Shown: piece after piece, positions 34,456 to 42,161 of the stretch | How the letters are laid out: every line of letters starts with the position of its first letter | How positions within the stretch are numbered: the first letter of the stretch is position 1 | Program-made: the position numbers and the translations under genes | NCBI RefSeq assembly: GCF_000760935.2 | Contig: NZ_CP049744.1 | Span: 5,053,501 to 5,117,500 of the forward strand | Source: Rhodococcoides fascians A25f | GTDB taxonomy: Bacteria > Actinomycetota > Actinomycetes > Mycobacteriales > Mycobacteriaceae | DNA length: 64,000 bases | Direction of reading: 5' to 3' | Notes under the pieces: generated by a model | The model's input: only the letters and a program-made list of their open reading frames with translations | The model's database searches: none | Told to the model about the DNA's origin: nothing

Positions 34456-34554
34456 CTCACCATTGTCCCTCCGCGGCCGACGCAGCTGTGAGCAGAGTCG
34501 CTGCCCACAGCAGAACACCTGGTGTGCAACCGAATTCGGATTCACACTCGAGTC

Positions 34555-35163
34555 ATGAGCGAATCGCCTCGAATGTTCCCGCCCGAACTCCGCAACCAAC
34601 TCCTACGGCACCGAGTCCTGGTGCTCGACGGCCCCCTCGACGACGACAACGGCACCGTCCTCACCACTCACCTGCTGACGTTGGCCGCCGAGAATTCCTC
34701 GGCCGACATCGCCCTGTGGATTCACTCTCCAGGCGGATCGGTTCCCGCAATGCTCGCCATCCGCGATGTGATGCGCCTCGTCCCGTGCGACGTCTCGACC
34801 CTCGCGCTCGGATTGGCCTGCAGCGCCGGTCAATTCCTGTTGTCGTCGGGCACGCGAGGAAAGCGGTACGCCCTGCCGCATTCACGGATACTCATGCACC
34901 AAGGCTCGGCGGGCATCGGAGGGTCGGCCGTCGAAGTGGAGGTGCAGGCCAACGATCTGCGTCATACCCGAGATACGGTGCTCGGCCTGATCGCCGACGA
35001 CACGGGACAAACACGTGAGCAGATCTTCGACGACTCTCTGCACGATCGCTGGTTCACTGCGGAGGCTGCCCGTGAGTACGGGTTCGTCGATGCGATCGTC
35101 GACTCGTTCGATCAGGTCATGCCTGCGCGGCGGGTATCCTTCGGAATGGAGCTGGCACGATGA
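34555..35163 (+). CDS. ClpP-like protease subunit with intact catalytic triad
   Basis: The 202-residue ClpP homologue keeps the nucleophile Ser90 (GLACSAGQF), His115 (ILMHQGSAG) and an aspartate near 164 (SLHDRW), with oxyanion loop HSPGGSVP at 57-64. ClpP subunits form two heptameric rings that degrade proteins delivered by ClpX or ClpC. No clpX gene is adjacent, so this is not the main clpP1P2-clpX locus. It overlaps the next gene by ATGA. The arrangement recalls clpP3-clpP4 with popR in Streptomyces. Confidence 0.88.
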   Translation: MSESPRMFPPELRNQLLRHRVLVLDGPLDDDNGTVLTTHLLTLAAENSSADIALWIHSPGGSVPAMLAIRDVMRLVPCDVSTLALGLACSAGQFLLSSGTRGKRYALPHSRILMHQGSAGIGGSAVEVEVQANDLRHTRDTVLGLIADDTGQTREQIFDDSLHDRWFTAEAAREYGFVDAIVDSFDQVMPARRVSFGMELAR

Positions 35164-35786
35164 GCACGTACACGATTCCCAATGTGATCACGCGAGATTC
35201 GCGCGGAGAACGCGTCGTCGACGTGTATTCGCATTTGCTCAGTGAGCGCATCGTCTACCTCGGTACCGGAATCGATGCAGGTGTCGCGAACGCGATGATC
35301 GCGCAACTTCTGCACTTGGAGGCCGACTCTCCCGATCAGGAGATTTCGATGTACATCAACTGCGAGGGCGGTGACACGGCCGCCATGCTGGCCGTCTACG
35401 ACACCATGCAGTTCATCGGATCACCTGTTGCCACAACATGTGTGGGCCAAGCCGTTGCAGCTGGTGCAGTACTCCTCGCCGCCGGGGCACCGGGGCGACG
35501 CTCTGCGCTGACCCACAGTCGGGTGGTGTTGCATCAACCTGCGGCGCAGGGACGCGGCACCATTCCCGACCTGATTCTGGCTGCGGACGAGGTGGTCCGC
35601 GTCCGGGCCGAGATGGAATCGATCCTTGCAAAACACACGGGACGCGACGTCGAGAAGCTTCGCCATGACACCGACCGCGATCTGGTGTTGACGGCCTCTG
35701 CCGCCCGCGAGTACGGCGTCGTCGACCAGGTTCTCGAGGGGCGTCAGGCAGCCATCAACGTCGCATCTCCTCGCGACAGGTCGTGA
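35160..35786 (+). CDS. ClpP-like subunit lacking the catalytic serine
   Basis: The 208-residue protein is a clear ClpP homologue (LLSERIVYLGTGI, YDTMQFIG, REYGVVDQVLEGR) and keeps His125 (VVLHQP) and aspartate in DTDRDL. The serine position reads GQAVAAGA, with Ala100 where active ClpP has Ser, and the oxyanion loop is NCEGGD instead of NSPGGS. It should be inactive, like ClpR subunits of cyanobacteria and plastids, and probably assembles with the active partner encoded just upstream. Its last 43 nt overlap the 3' end of the convergent regulator gene. Confidence 0.88.
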   Translation: MSTYTIPNVITRDSRGERVVDVYSHLLSERIVYLGTGIDAGVANAMIAQLLHLEADSPDQEISMYINCEGGDTAAMLAVYDTMQFIGSPVATTCVGQAVAAGAVLLAAGAPGRRSALTHSRVVLHQPAAQGRGTIPDLILAADEVVRVRAEMESILAKHTGRDVEKLRHDTDRDLVLTASAAREYGVVDQVLEGRQAAINVASPRDRS

Positions 35787-36046
35787 TGCGCTAGGCGTGA
35801 GATGTCCGCCATCGACGTGCCCAACGCACCGACAACGGCCGCAAGGATTTCGCTCGACGGGTCCTTGCGGCCACGTTCGACCTCCGACAAGTACTGCGGC
35901 GCAATGCCTGCGCGGGCTGCAGTCTCGGCAAGGGTGTCGCCGCGGGCGTGCCTGCGCTCGCGTAGCCTCCGGCCGACCACTTCACGCCACAACGGTTCCA
36001 CTGCGCGCGCTGCTCGGCGCTCATCGATTCGTATGACCTCGCCCAT
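35744..36046 (-). CDS. XRE family regulator, ClgR/PopR-like
   Basis: The 100-residue protein is a single helix-turn-helix domain: GRRLRERRHARGDTLAETAA, then GIAPQYLSEVERGRKDPSSE, close to ClgR and PopR, which activate clp genes in actinobacteria and are themselves Clp substrates. It is convergent with the ClpP pair and overlaps it by 43 nt at the 3' ends. The C-terminus (ATLMAA) ends in two alanines, as in ClgR-type Clp substrates; degradation by the adjacent protease is inference. Confidence 0.82.
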   Translation of the reverse strand: MGEVIRIDERRAARAVEPLWREVVGRRLRERRHARGDTLAETAARAGIAPQYLSEVERGRKDPSSEILAAVVGALGTSMADISRLAHHDLSRGDATLMAA

Positions 36047-36091
36047 GATCGGAGCCTAGGCCTCGATTCCATGAGGTGTCGGGGATTCTGC

Positions 36092-36529
36092 TCAGAGCAG
36101 AGAACCCGGTTTCACGAATGTCTTCGCAAAGCGCTTCTGCCAGGGCGACTCCACTGCTCGACGCGCGTAGTTGGCTCGAACGTAGTCGACGGCTGCGGCG
36201 CCGGGCACACCGTCGAGCGCGACGAGGCACGCCAGTGCTGTGCCAGTTCTCCCCACCCCACCGGTGCATGCGATCTCAACCCTCTCGGTTGCGCAGCGTC
36301 GCAGTACTTCTCGCAGTACAACCTCGAGTTCCTTCGAGTCGGACGGGAGCCAGAAGTCGGGCCACCGAACCCATCGGCTGTCCCAATCGAATCCACCAGG
36401 ATCCCTGCCCTGCAGGTAGACCCCGAGATCCGGCCGTGGGCCGTCCGGTATCGGATCGCGCAAGGCGCGTCCACGAACGAGACTGCCCGACGGCAGCCGC
36501 AGCACACCCGCCGTTTGCACATCCCACAT
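36092..36529 (-). CDS. Protein-tyrosine phosphatase-like protein
   Basis: The 145-residue protein has the CX5R phosphate loop CTGGVGRTG (Cys88, Arg94) and a WPD-like general acid loop RWPDFWLPSD with Asp58. Both are hallmarks of cysteine-dependent tyrosine or dual-specificity phosphatases, here in a compact form. It lies 45 nt upstream of the XRE gene on the same strand and could be co-transcribed. Its substrate is unknown. Confidence 0.85.
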   Translation of the reverse strand: MWDVQTAGVLRLPSGSLVRGRALRDPIPDGPRPDLGVYLQGRDPGGFDWDSRWVRWPDFWLPSDSKELEVVLREVLRRCATERVEIACTGGVGRTGTALACLVALDGVPGAAAVDYVRANYARRAVESPWQKRFAKTFVKPGSLL

Positions 36530-36679
36530 GTGACTCCGCCTTCCCTTGCGTCGACTTCTGCAAGTACCGATACTGCGGTATCGTTCGCTTCACCAGCCCG
36601 CACCACTCACCGGCCCCGCCTCCGATATGGCGCTTATGATGACGATTCTGCACGAAAGGGCAATGTCCCCGTTCGTCCG

Positions 36680-37036
36680 GTGAACCCGCACAGGCAGCGC
36701 AAGGCGCGGACCGATGGTTGGGCACTCCAATATCTGGCGCAGTGGCGTCGACGAGTCGAGTATCTGGAAGATCGCGTCGACCAGAAGCCCAGAGCGTTGC
36801 TCGATAATCGGGTACCGATTTTGGCCGGGTTCACGGGTTGTCCAGCGTGCGACGGCCGCTTCTTCGGCGACGGGCCCCGCGACGCATTGGAACGACTCAT
36901 GCGACGCGACGGGCGTCGTGCCCACCGATTGCGCGTCGCGGTAGCTCGATTGGATCAGCGGTACCGCGACGTGACCGTCGAGATCGACCGGTCCAGATCG
37001 ATGCCATGGTGGGAACGTCGAGCACCGTGGGTGTGA
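36680..37036 (+). CDS. Hypothetical protein with CPAC motif
   Basis: The 118-residue basic protein starts at a GTG (VNPHRQRKART) and has a coiled region (WALQYLAQWRRRVEYLEDRV) and one CPACDGRFF pair of cysteines that might bind metal. No family was recognised and no good ribosome-binding site precedes the GTG, so the start is uncertain. Its stop codon abuts the stop of the convergent methyltransferase gene with no gap. Confidence 0.6.
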   Translation: MNPHRQRKARTDGWALQYLAQWRRRVEYLEDRVDQKPRALLDNRVPILAGFTGCPACDGRFFGDGPRDALERLMRRDGRRAHRLRVAVARLDQRYRDVTVEIDRSRSMPWWERRAPWV

Positions 37037-37717
37037 CTATACGCGCGGCTTGGTCCACTCGATCGTGTGCCGAAACCCTATGCGGTGTCGCATGACCGCG
37101 CCCGGGAGCCGCTTCTCCACCGTGTGACCGATCTCGTCGAAGCTCAGCACCGGGTCCTTCACCGGGAACGGTGCCGGCGGTGCCGGCACCGGGCTCGGCC
37201 ACGGGCGGTGCAGAAATCCGATCAGCGGATTGGTGATGATGGAGACCGCATCCCACAGCAGATCTCGTGCGCTTTGCGGTGGCGCGAGCCCGACGATGAG
37301 CACGCGTCCGCCCGACGCGAGAATTCGTTCGACATGACGCAATGCGTCGTCCATGTCGAGGTGATGGAGGACGGCGACCATCGTCACGAGATCGATCGAA
37401 TCGTCTGCCCAGGAGTCGAGTTGGCTGTCTGTGATCGACACATTGTTCACGTCGGCAGAGGTGATCTCTGCGATTCGGCGCATCTCCGAATCGCGGTCGG
37501 CCCCCGCGACCTGATCGAAATGGGGAGCCAACGCACGCACCAGACCGCCTCGACCACAGCCCATATCGACTGCACGGCCACGCCTGTCGGGCAGGTTCGC
37601 CAGAATCCAACTGTGGAAGTAGTCGTTGTGACTCCATGGGTGTCGCTCGTTCAGCTCGCGAACCCACTGGGCCCCTCTGCCTCCGATAAGGGACGTTCCC
37701 ATTCGTCTCAGCACCAC
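37037..37717 (-). CDS. Class I SAM-dependent methyltransferase
   Basis: The 226-residue protein has motif I AVDMGCGRGGLVRALA near residue 50, the acidic post-I residue in VAGADRDSEM, and LVTMVAVLHHLD, all typical of small-molecule class I methyltransferases. The C-terminal third (SIITNPLIGFLHRPWPSPVP) is also seen in other actinobacterial members. The substrate is unknown. An ATG at 37702 is a possible internal start. Confidence 0.86.
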   Translation of the reverse strand: MVLRRMGTSLIGGRGAQWVRELNERHPWSHNDYFHSWILANLPDRRGRAVDMGCGRGGLVRALAPHFDQVAGADRDSEMRRIAEITSADVNNVSITDSQLDSWADDSIDLVTMVAVLHHLDMDDALRHVERILASGGRVLIVGLAPPQSARDLLWDAVSIITNPLIGFLHRPWPSPVPAPPAPFPVKDPVLSFDEIGHTVEKRLPGAVMRHRIGFRHTIEWTKPRV

Positions 37718-37765
37718 GGAACCCAGTATCCACGAGGCGCGGCCACCCCACCTCGGAGAACGATG

Positions 37766-38614
37766 TCAACCCAACCATGTGTCCAAGGCTTGTTGCACGA
37801 GTGATGGAGCTTCCAGCGGCGCCAGGTGCCCCACGCCCGGAAGAATGATCACATTCGATCGACCCGGCAACAACTGTTCCAGTCGAAATGCCTGGTCGAC
37901 GGGAATCCAGGGGTCTTGTTGACCCCATCCGATGGACGTGTCGCAGCGGACTCGGGGAAGCGCGTCGACTGTCGGTCGCGTGTCCTCGGGGCGCAGTTCG
38001 GCGATCTGTCGGTAGAACGCAGGCTGACCCTTGTCGGATATCCAGGGTTCGGTCAACGTCGCCACAATGTTTGGGTCCAGCTGCTGATGTGCCGCTCCTG
38101 CAATGTATTCGAAGACCAACGCCTTGTGTAGGGAAGCCGGCAAGGCAGCGAAGACGTCACTGTTGTCCGCGACGAGCCGGAAGAATTCGGACCCCCACGG
38201 GTCCAGGGTCACCACGTCCCACAAGTACAAACTGCCGTAGTCGCGTCCGTGTATCAGATGGGCACCCAGGGCGACGGCACCGCCGATGTCGTGTGCGACG
38301 ACGAAGGGCCGCTCCAACCCCCAGTGGTCCAGCAACATCGCGAAACGCAGCATCTGGCTGGGTAGGCCGGTCCGCACATCGGATCCCTGTGCGGAGCGGC
38401 CGTATCCGGGCATGTCCCACAGATAGACCCGATGTCCAGCGCCGAGGTGTCGAGCGGCCTCGATCCAGACCTGTGCCGACCAGGGGGTTCCATGGCAGAA
38501 CACGACGTCGGCGGATGGCACGTCCACATCGGGAGTCAGCTCGTAGGTCGCTACCGAAGCGCCGCCCACGGACACGAAGATGGGCTCCGGTAGATCGAAT
38601 CTGTCGATCGTCAT
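37766..38614 (-). CDS. Alpha/beta hydrolase with aspartate nucleophile
   Basis: The 282-residue protein has the oxyanion motif FCHGTPWSAQVW, the nucleophile elbow VVAHDIGGAVAL with Asp in place of Ser, and the terminal histidine in PGVGHLAPLEAP. An aspartate nucleophile is used by haloalkane and haloacid-type dehalogenases and epoxide hydrolases. The tryptophans GTPW and LWDVVTLDPWG are compatible with the dehalogenase group but not decisive. The promoter overlaps a MerR-type operator, and its -10 element lies about 8 nt before the ATG, so the transcript may be leaderless. Confidence 0.85.
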   Translation of the reverse strand: MTIDRFDLPEPIFVSVGGASVATYELTPDVDVPSADVVFCHGTPWSAQVWIEAARHLGAGHRVYLWDMPGYGRSAQGSDVRTGLPSQMLRFAMLLDHWGLERPFVVAHDIGGAVALGAHLIHGRDYGSLYLWDVVTLDPWGSEFFRLVADNSDVFAALPASLHKALVFEYIAGAAHQQLDPNIVATLTEPWISDKGQPAFYRQIAELRPEDTRPTVDALPRVRCDTSIGWGQQDPWIPVDQAFRLEQLLPGRSNVIILPGVGHLAPLEAPSLVQQALDTWLG

Positions 38615-38621
38615 GGCGATG

Positions 38622-38652
38622 AACGTAATACTTCAGGTCGACCTGAAGTCAA
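38622..38652 (-). promoter_or_regulatory. MerR-type promoter with 20-bp palindrome
   Basis: The perfect palindrome ACTTCAGGTCGACCTGAAGT (38630-38649) lies between a -35 TTGACT and a -10 TACGTT on the minus strand, separated by 19 bp. A 19-bp spacer with a central dyad is the signature of MerR-activated promoters. It drives the hydrolase gene; the divergent MerR gene is 18 nt beyond. Confidence 0.75.
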
Positions 38653-38670
38653 CGTGAGAGCATCGGCACG

Positions 38671-39051
38671 GTGAAGATCGGAGAGGTTGCCGAGGAGCTC
38701 GACGTTCCGACCCATGTTCTGAGGCATTGGGACGACGTGGGTGTTGTTGTGCCCGAGCGCCTACCGTCGGGCCACCGCGACTACAGCGAGGAACATGTGC
38801 GACGACTGCGGGTGTTGCAAGCCTGCCAGGGCGTCGGGATCAGCTTGGCCGATATTCGCCTGATACTTCATCGAGACGAGCTCGGACGAACCGCAGTCAT
38901 CGAAGAACAACTGGCTCGAATACGACGGCAACAAGCTCAACTCGACCATGCCGAGCGCTTTCTGACGCACGTCGTCTCGTGCACACATGATCTGCTCACC
39001 CGATGCGCGCAGTGCAGCGAGTACTCGACAATCTCGAGTCGATCGAAGTGA
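38671..39051 (+). CDS. MerR family regulator
   Basis: The 126-residue protein has the MerR winged helix (KIGEVAEELDVPTHVLRHWD, then GHRDYSEEHVRRLRVLQACQ), a dimerisation coil (VIEEQLARIRRQQAQLDHAE) and a short C-terminus with three cysteines (VSCTHDLLTRCAQCS). Those cysteines could bind a metal or thiol-reactive signal. It starts at GTG 38671. It faces the hydrolase gene across the palindromic promoter and is its likely regulator. Confidence 0.88.
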   Translation: MKIGEVAEELDVPTHVLRHWDDVGVVVPERLPSGHRDYSEEHVRRLRVLQACQGVGISLADIRLILHRDELGRTAVIEEQLARIRRQQAQLDHAERFLTHVVSCTHDLLTRCAQCSEYSTISSRSK

Positions 39052-39063
39052 GACGGTGACATC

Positions 39064-40023
39064 GTGAGCGGACCCGATTCATTCTCGGCAGTGAGTCCGT
39101 CCACTCGTGCATGGGTGAGTCGACACCTGAACGCCGGTGAACGAATCACTAAAGCCGAAACGCTCTCCGGCGGTATCACCGCAGAGATGCGAAGGCTGAC
39201 CGTCTGGACGACAGATGGATTCAGTCGGAACCTGGTGTTGCGCACGTATACAGATCCAGCCAGCTTGCTACACGCCGAGGATTCATTGCTCCGAGAAAGC
39301 GCAGGCCTGACACTTCTTTCGGGCTCGGGCGTGCCGGCTCCCCAACTGGTGGCCTTCGATCCCACCGCTGCCCATTGCGAGTACCCGTCGCTCCTGATGA
39401 CCCATCTGCCAGGTTCGACGGTTCTCACCGACGAGGGCGTGGACGAGCGGGTCCCCCTTCTTGCCCGGCAACTCGTCGAGATTCACGCGGTGAACGCGGA
39501 ACCCAGACCCCTTGAGTACCAGGCGATGACGACTGCGGGTTCCGTCGTGGTGCCGTTCGGAGCCGACGGGGAAGTATGGGCCGCCGCAATAGACATACTC
39601 CGCAGCCCTGTCCCGGCATACGACGGGCGAGTGCTGCATCGCGACTTCCAACCCGGCAACGTCCTGTTCGACATACCGCAGAACGCCACGCCCCGAATCA
39701 CCGGCGTTGTCGACTGGGCAGGGGCCTCGTGGGGTCCGACGGACCTCGACGTCGCGCACTGTTCGACCAATCTCGCTCTGCTACACGGGCCTCAGTGGGG
39801 ACAGCGGTTCGCTTCTGCCTACGAAGATGCCGGCGGCGTTCTCTCCGAGAGCACACGATCGCGGCAATACTGGCGTGTGCGCGACGCACTGGCGTGCTCC
39901 GAGGAAGTGCAGTTGTGGGCTGCCCCGTGGCGCGAAGCGGGCCGCACCGACTTGACGCCACGTGTTGTCCAGGATCGATTGGACGCGTACATCTCCATGT
40001 TGATGGACGCGAATGGTCACTGA
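39064..40023 (+). CDS. Aminoglycoside phosphotransferase-like (APH) family kinase
   Basis: The 319-residue protein has the catalytic loop VLHRDFQPGNVLF and the metal aspartate motif ITGVVDWAGASWGPTDLD of the APH/choline kinase fold, with PSLLMTHLPG at the hinge. Members phosphorylate small molecules; the family is broad and resistance cannot be inferred. It lies 12 nt after the MerR gene on the same strand and may share its transcript. The 3' end overlaps the convergent SRPBCC gene by 7 nt. Confidence 0.85.
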   Translation: MSGPDSFSAVSPSTRAWVSRHLNAGERITKAETLSGGITAEMRRLTVWTTDGFSRNLVLRTYTDPASLLHAEDSLLRESAGLTLLSGSGVPAPQLVAFDPTAAHCEYPSLLMTHLPGSTVLTDEGVDERVPLLARQLVEIHAVNAEPRPLEYQAMTTAGSVVVPFGADGEVWAAAIDILRSPVPAYDGRVLHRDFQPGNVLFDIPQNATPRITGVVDWAGASWGPTDLDVAHCSTNLALLHGPQWGQRFASAYEDAGGVLSESTRSRQYWRVRDALACSEEVQLWAAPWREAGRTDLTPRVVQDRLDAYISMLMDANGH

Positions 40024-40427
40024 GCTTCCAACACCTCCGCGAGTCTCTTCAGGTCTTCGGCGACCATGTCGAGATCGCGCTCGAATTCTTCATCGCTGAG
40101 CTCGATCTGGCGGACCGTGAACAGAATCTCCGCGCCATTCGGATGGCTCAACACCCTTACGGGATTGTTCACTACGGTCCCCGACGGCAACGTGACGTCA
40201 TGATCGAGGACACCGAGGTCGTTGTGTGGCACGAATCGGACTGTCACCTGCCCCATCGGCGATTCAGCAATAAGTCGATCGTCGTCGATGGTCACGGGAC
40301 TGTTCGCCAGTCCTGCTGCCCATCTGGGTAAGTTCGCGGGATTGGCTGCGAACTCGTACACCTCATCGGGTGTGCGCCCTATGACTCGACTGACGTGTCG
40401 ACTTGCTACAGCGGCTTCGTGGTTCAT
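40017..40427 (-). CDS. SRPBCC family protein
   Basis: The 136-residue START-like protein opens ASRHVSRVIGRTPDEVYEFA and contains ANPANLPRWAAGLA, the usual first strand and helix, then VNNPVRVLSHPNGAEILFTV and a C-terminal helix (FERDLDMVAEDLKRLAEVL). It would bind a hydrophobic ligand. The ATG at 40427 gives the family's normal N-terminus; the frame upstream is basic and unlike it. Confidence 0.82.
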   Translation of the reverse strand: MNHEAAVASRHVSRVIGRTPDEVYEFAANPANLPRWAAGLANSPVTIDDDRLIAESPMGQVTVRFVPHNDLGVLDHDVTLPSGTVVNNPVRVLSHPNGAEILFTVRQIELSDEEFERDLDMVAEDLKRLAEVLEAQ

Positions 40428-40531
40428 ACCAGCGACGCTACGTACGATGAGCTTTCGCCGCGCGGGAATCGCGCCACCAGCATCCTCACCTGAGGAAGAC
40501 CGGATCAGATCCACGCATAGGTCGGAAACGA

Positions 40532-41077
40532 TCAACGACCGGTCACCCAGGCGAGATTCCCGCTGTCGACATCGGCGATGACCTGTTCGAGCCATTCAGC
40601 GTCGTGGGCGAGCTTCGAGCGCATGTAGTGGGCTTCGATCATGTGCAGCGGAGGAACGTCGGTCTTGCTCAGCACGTCGTCCAGTCGGGCAACTCCGTCG
40701 CGGACCGCTGCGGCTCGCACGAACAACAACTCTCGGGCGTCGTGTTTGTCGAGTATTCCGACATACGCCAGTGCGGTAGTGAAGGCGTGTCCATCAATCA
40801 ATTCCGAGTCCCTCACCTGTCGAATCACGTTCTGCCTGAGCGCTTCCACACCGTCGGGAGTTATTTCGACGGCCGGAGGCGTTCGGGAGTCGCCGTTTCG
40901 AATCCAGCCTTCTGCTCGAAGCCGCTCGATCAGCGTGTAGACAGTGCCGTTGCGCACGGTCATGTGCACGTGACGAGACCTGAGCTCGGTAAAGATCGCA
41001 TAGGAGTGCCGCGGTTGTTCGACGAGCAACCCAAGGATCGGTAGGACCAGCGGGTTCAGCAGAGCATTGGTCGGCAC
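40532..41077 (-). CDS. PadR family regulator
   Basis: The 181-residue protein has a PadR winged helix (VLPILGLLVEQPRHSYAIFT, NGTVYTLIERLRAEGWI) and a C-terminal helical dimerisation region (ARELLFVRAAAVRDGVARLD, KLAHDAEWLEQVIAD). PadR proteins repress detoxification genes and sense small molecules. The divergent TIM-barrel gene is separated from it by two identical 16-bp operators, one of which lies close to its own start. Confidence 0.88.
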   Translation of the reverse strand: MPTNALLNPLVLPILGLLVEQPRHSYAIFTELRSRHVHMTVRNGTVYTLIERLRAEGWIRNGDSRTPPAVEITPDGVEALRQNVIRQVRDSELIDGHAFTTALAYVGILDKHDARELLFVRAAAVRDGVARLDDVLSKTDVPPLHMIEAHYMRSKLAHDAEWLEQVIADVDSGNLAWVTGR

Positions 41078-41096
41078 AGGTCAAGAATAGACACCA

Positions 41097-41143
41097 TGAC
41101 CGTATACGGCTACCGTTTCCTGGAGAGTGACCGTATACGGCTA
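41097..41143. promoter_or_regulatory. Two identical PadR-type operators
   Basis: TGACCGTATACGGCTA occurs at 41097-41112 and 41128-41143; each contains the perfect palindrome CCGTATACGG. The centres are 31 bp apart. They lie between the divergent PadR gene and the TIM-barrel gene. Confidence 0.75.
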
Positions 41144-41153
41144 AGGGGAATCT

Positions 41154-42092
41154 ATGATTTTCGGCATATGGCCCGGCGTGGTGAACGCAGACTTGGTGAC
41201 GTTTCAGTCAGTCGACGCCCCGCCCGAGCGGGTGAACGAAACACTGGTTGCGTTGACCGAGTTGCAGGGACGTGCCGAGCAGTTCTACGTCAGATGTTTC
41301 CGCCATTTCGGCTCCGGCGTAGGGAATTTCGCGAATATCGAGGCCACCCCTGCGAACCCCGAGGCGTACGCCGGCAGTGGGCGACGAATCGACCTCGTCT
41401 GTAGCTACCAGTCCTCCGAACCGGACGCCGAAGGGTTTGCACGGTTCGTGCGGAGGGCAGTGAACGACGTGCAAGCCTGGGGCGGCGGCAAGGTTCAGAT
41501 CGGCGAGGAGCTGGATATGCCAGCACCGCTCGATGGCGGTAGCCCAGGCTGCTTCGAGGCCGTCTCCGCAGCAGTTGCAGCCGCTCTCGACGAACGTGCG
41601 CGGACAGGTGCCGATGTCCTCATCGGCGTGAACGCAGCCGGGCTTGCCGATGAGGAGTTCTGGCATCGCCTTGCCGGCTCGCTGACTCCAGCCCTGGTCG
41701 CTCAGCTCGACTACTTGGGACTCGACTTCTTCCCCGATGTCTTCCACCCGGTTCCGCTGCACGAGATTTCGGACGCGACAACCTATCTCGTGCGCACAGC
41801 ACGACACCGCGCTACTGTCGCCGGCTTCTCCTCCGTTCTCCCGTTTCACGTCACCGAAACCGGGTGGCCGACCGGAGCGGGTCGGGACGAAGCCACACAA
41901 GCACAGATCCTCGAACTGGTTGCCGAGGCAGTCGTCAACGCGGACTGCGATGTAACGGCCTACGAGCTCTTCGGCCTGAGGGACATCGTCACCGACGCCC
42001 GATGGCAGAACGAGTGGGGCGTACTTCGCGACGACTACACCCGAAAGCCCGGGTTCGATGCACTTTGTCGCCTGTTCGCACGCCACCGCTGA
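41154..42092 (+). CDS. TIM-barrel glycoside-hydrolase-like protein
   Basis: The 312-residue protein has a barrel pattern of strands and a C-terminal motif FHVTETGWPTGAGRDEATQA, in which the glutamate after VT resembles the nucleophile strand of clan A glycosidases (TETGWP). A candidate acid/base is less clear; VLIGVNAAGLADEEFW has no NE pair. No signal peptide is present, so it acts in the cytoplasm. AAGGGG lies 5-6 nt before the ATG. The PadR operators suggest induction by a small aromatic or phenolic signal. I cannot name the substrate. Confidence 0.65.
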   Translation: MIFGIWPGVVNADLVTFQSVDAPPERVNETLVALTELQGRAEQFYVRCFRHFGSGVGNFANIEATPANPEAYAGSGRRIDLVCSYQSSEPDAEGFARFVRRAVNDVQAWGGGKVQIGEELDMPAPLDGGSPGCFEAVSAAVAAALDERARTGADVLIGVNAAGLADEEFWHRLAGSLTPALVAQLDYLGLDFFPDVFHPVPLHEISDATTYLVRTARHRATVAGFSSVLPFHVTETGWPTGAGRDEATQAQILELVAEAVVNADCDVTAYELFGLRDIVTDARWQNEWGVLRDDYTRKPGFDALCRLFARHR

Positions 42093-42161
42093 CGTACGCT
42101 TCCTCGATCAAGGCCGGACCGCCGACAGAGACGACATCGAAACCCCTGCGGGCTGAGTACA

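Noticed and set aside
39064..40023. APH-family gene as an antibiotic resistance determinant
   Set aside because: The family includes many unrelated small-molecule kinases; nothing in the sequence points to aminoglycosides.
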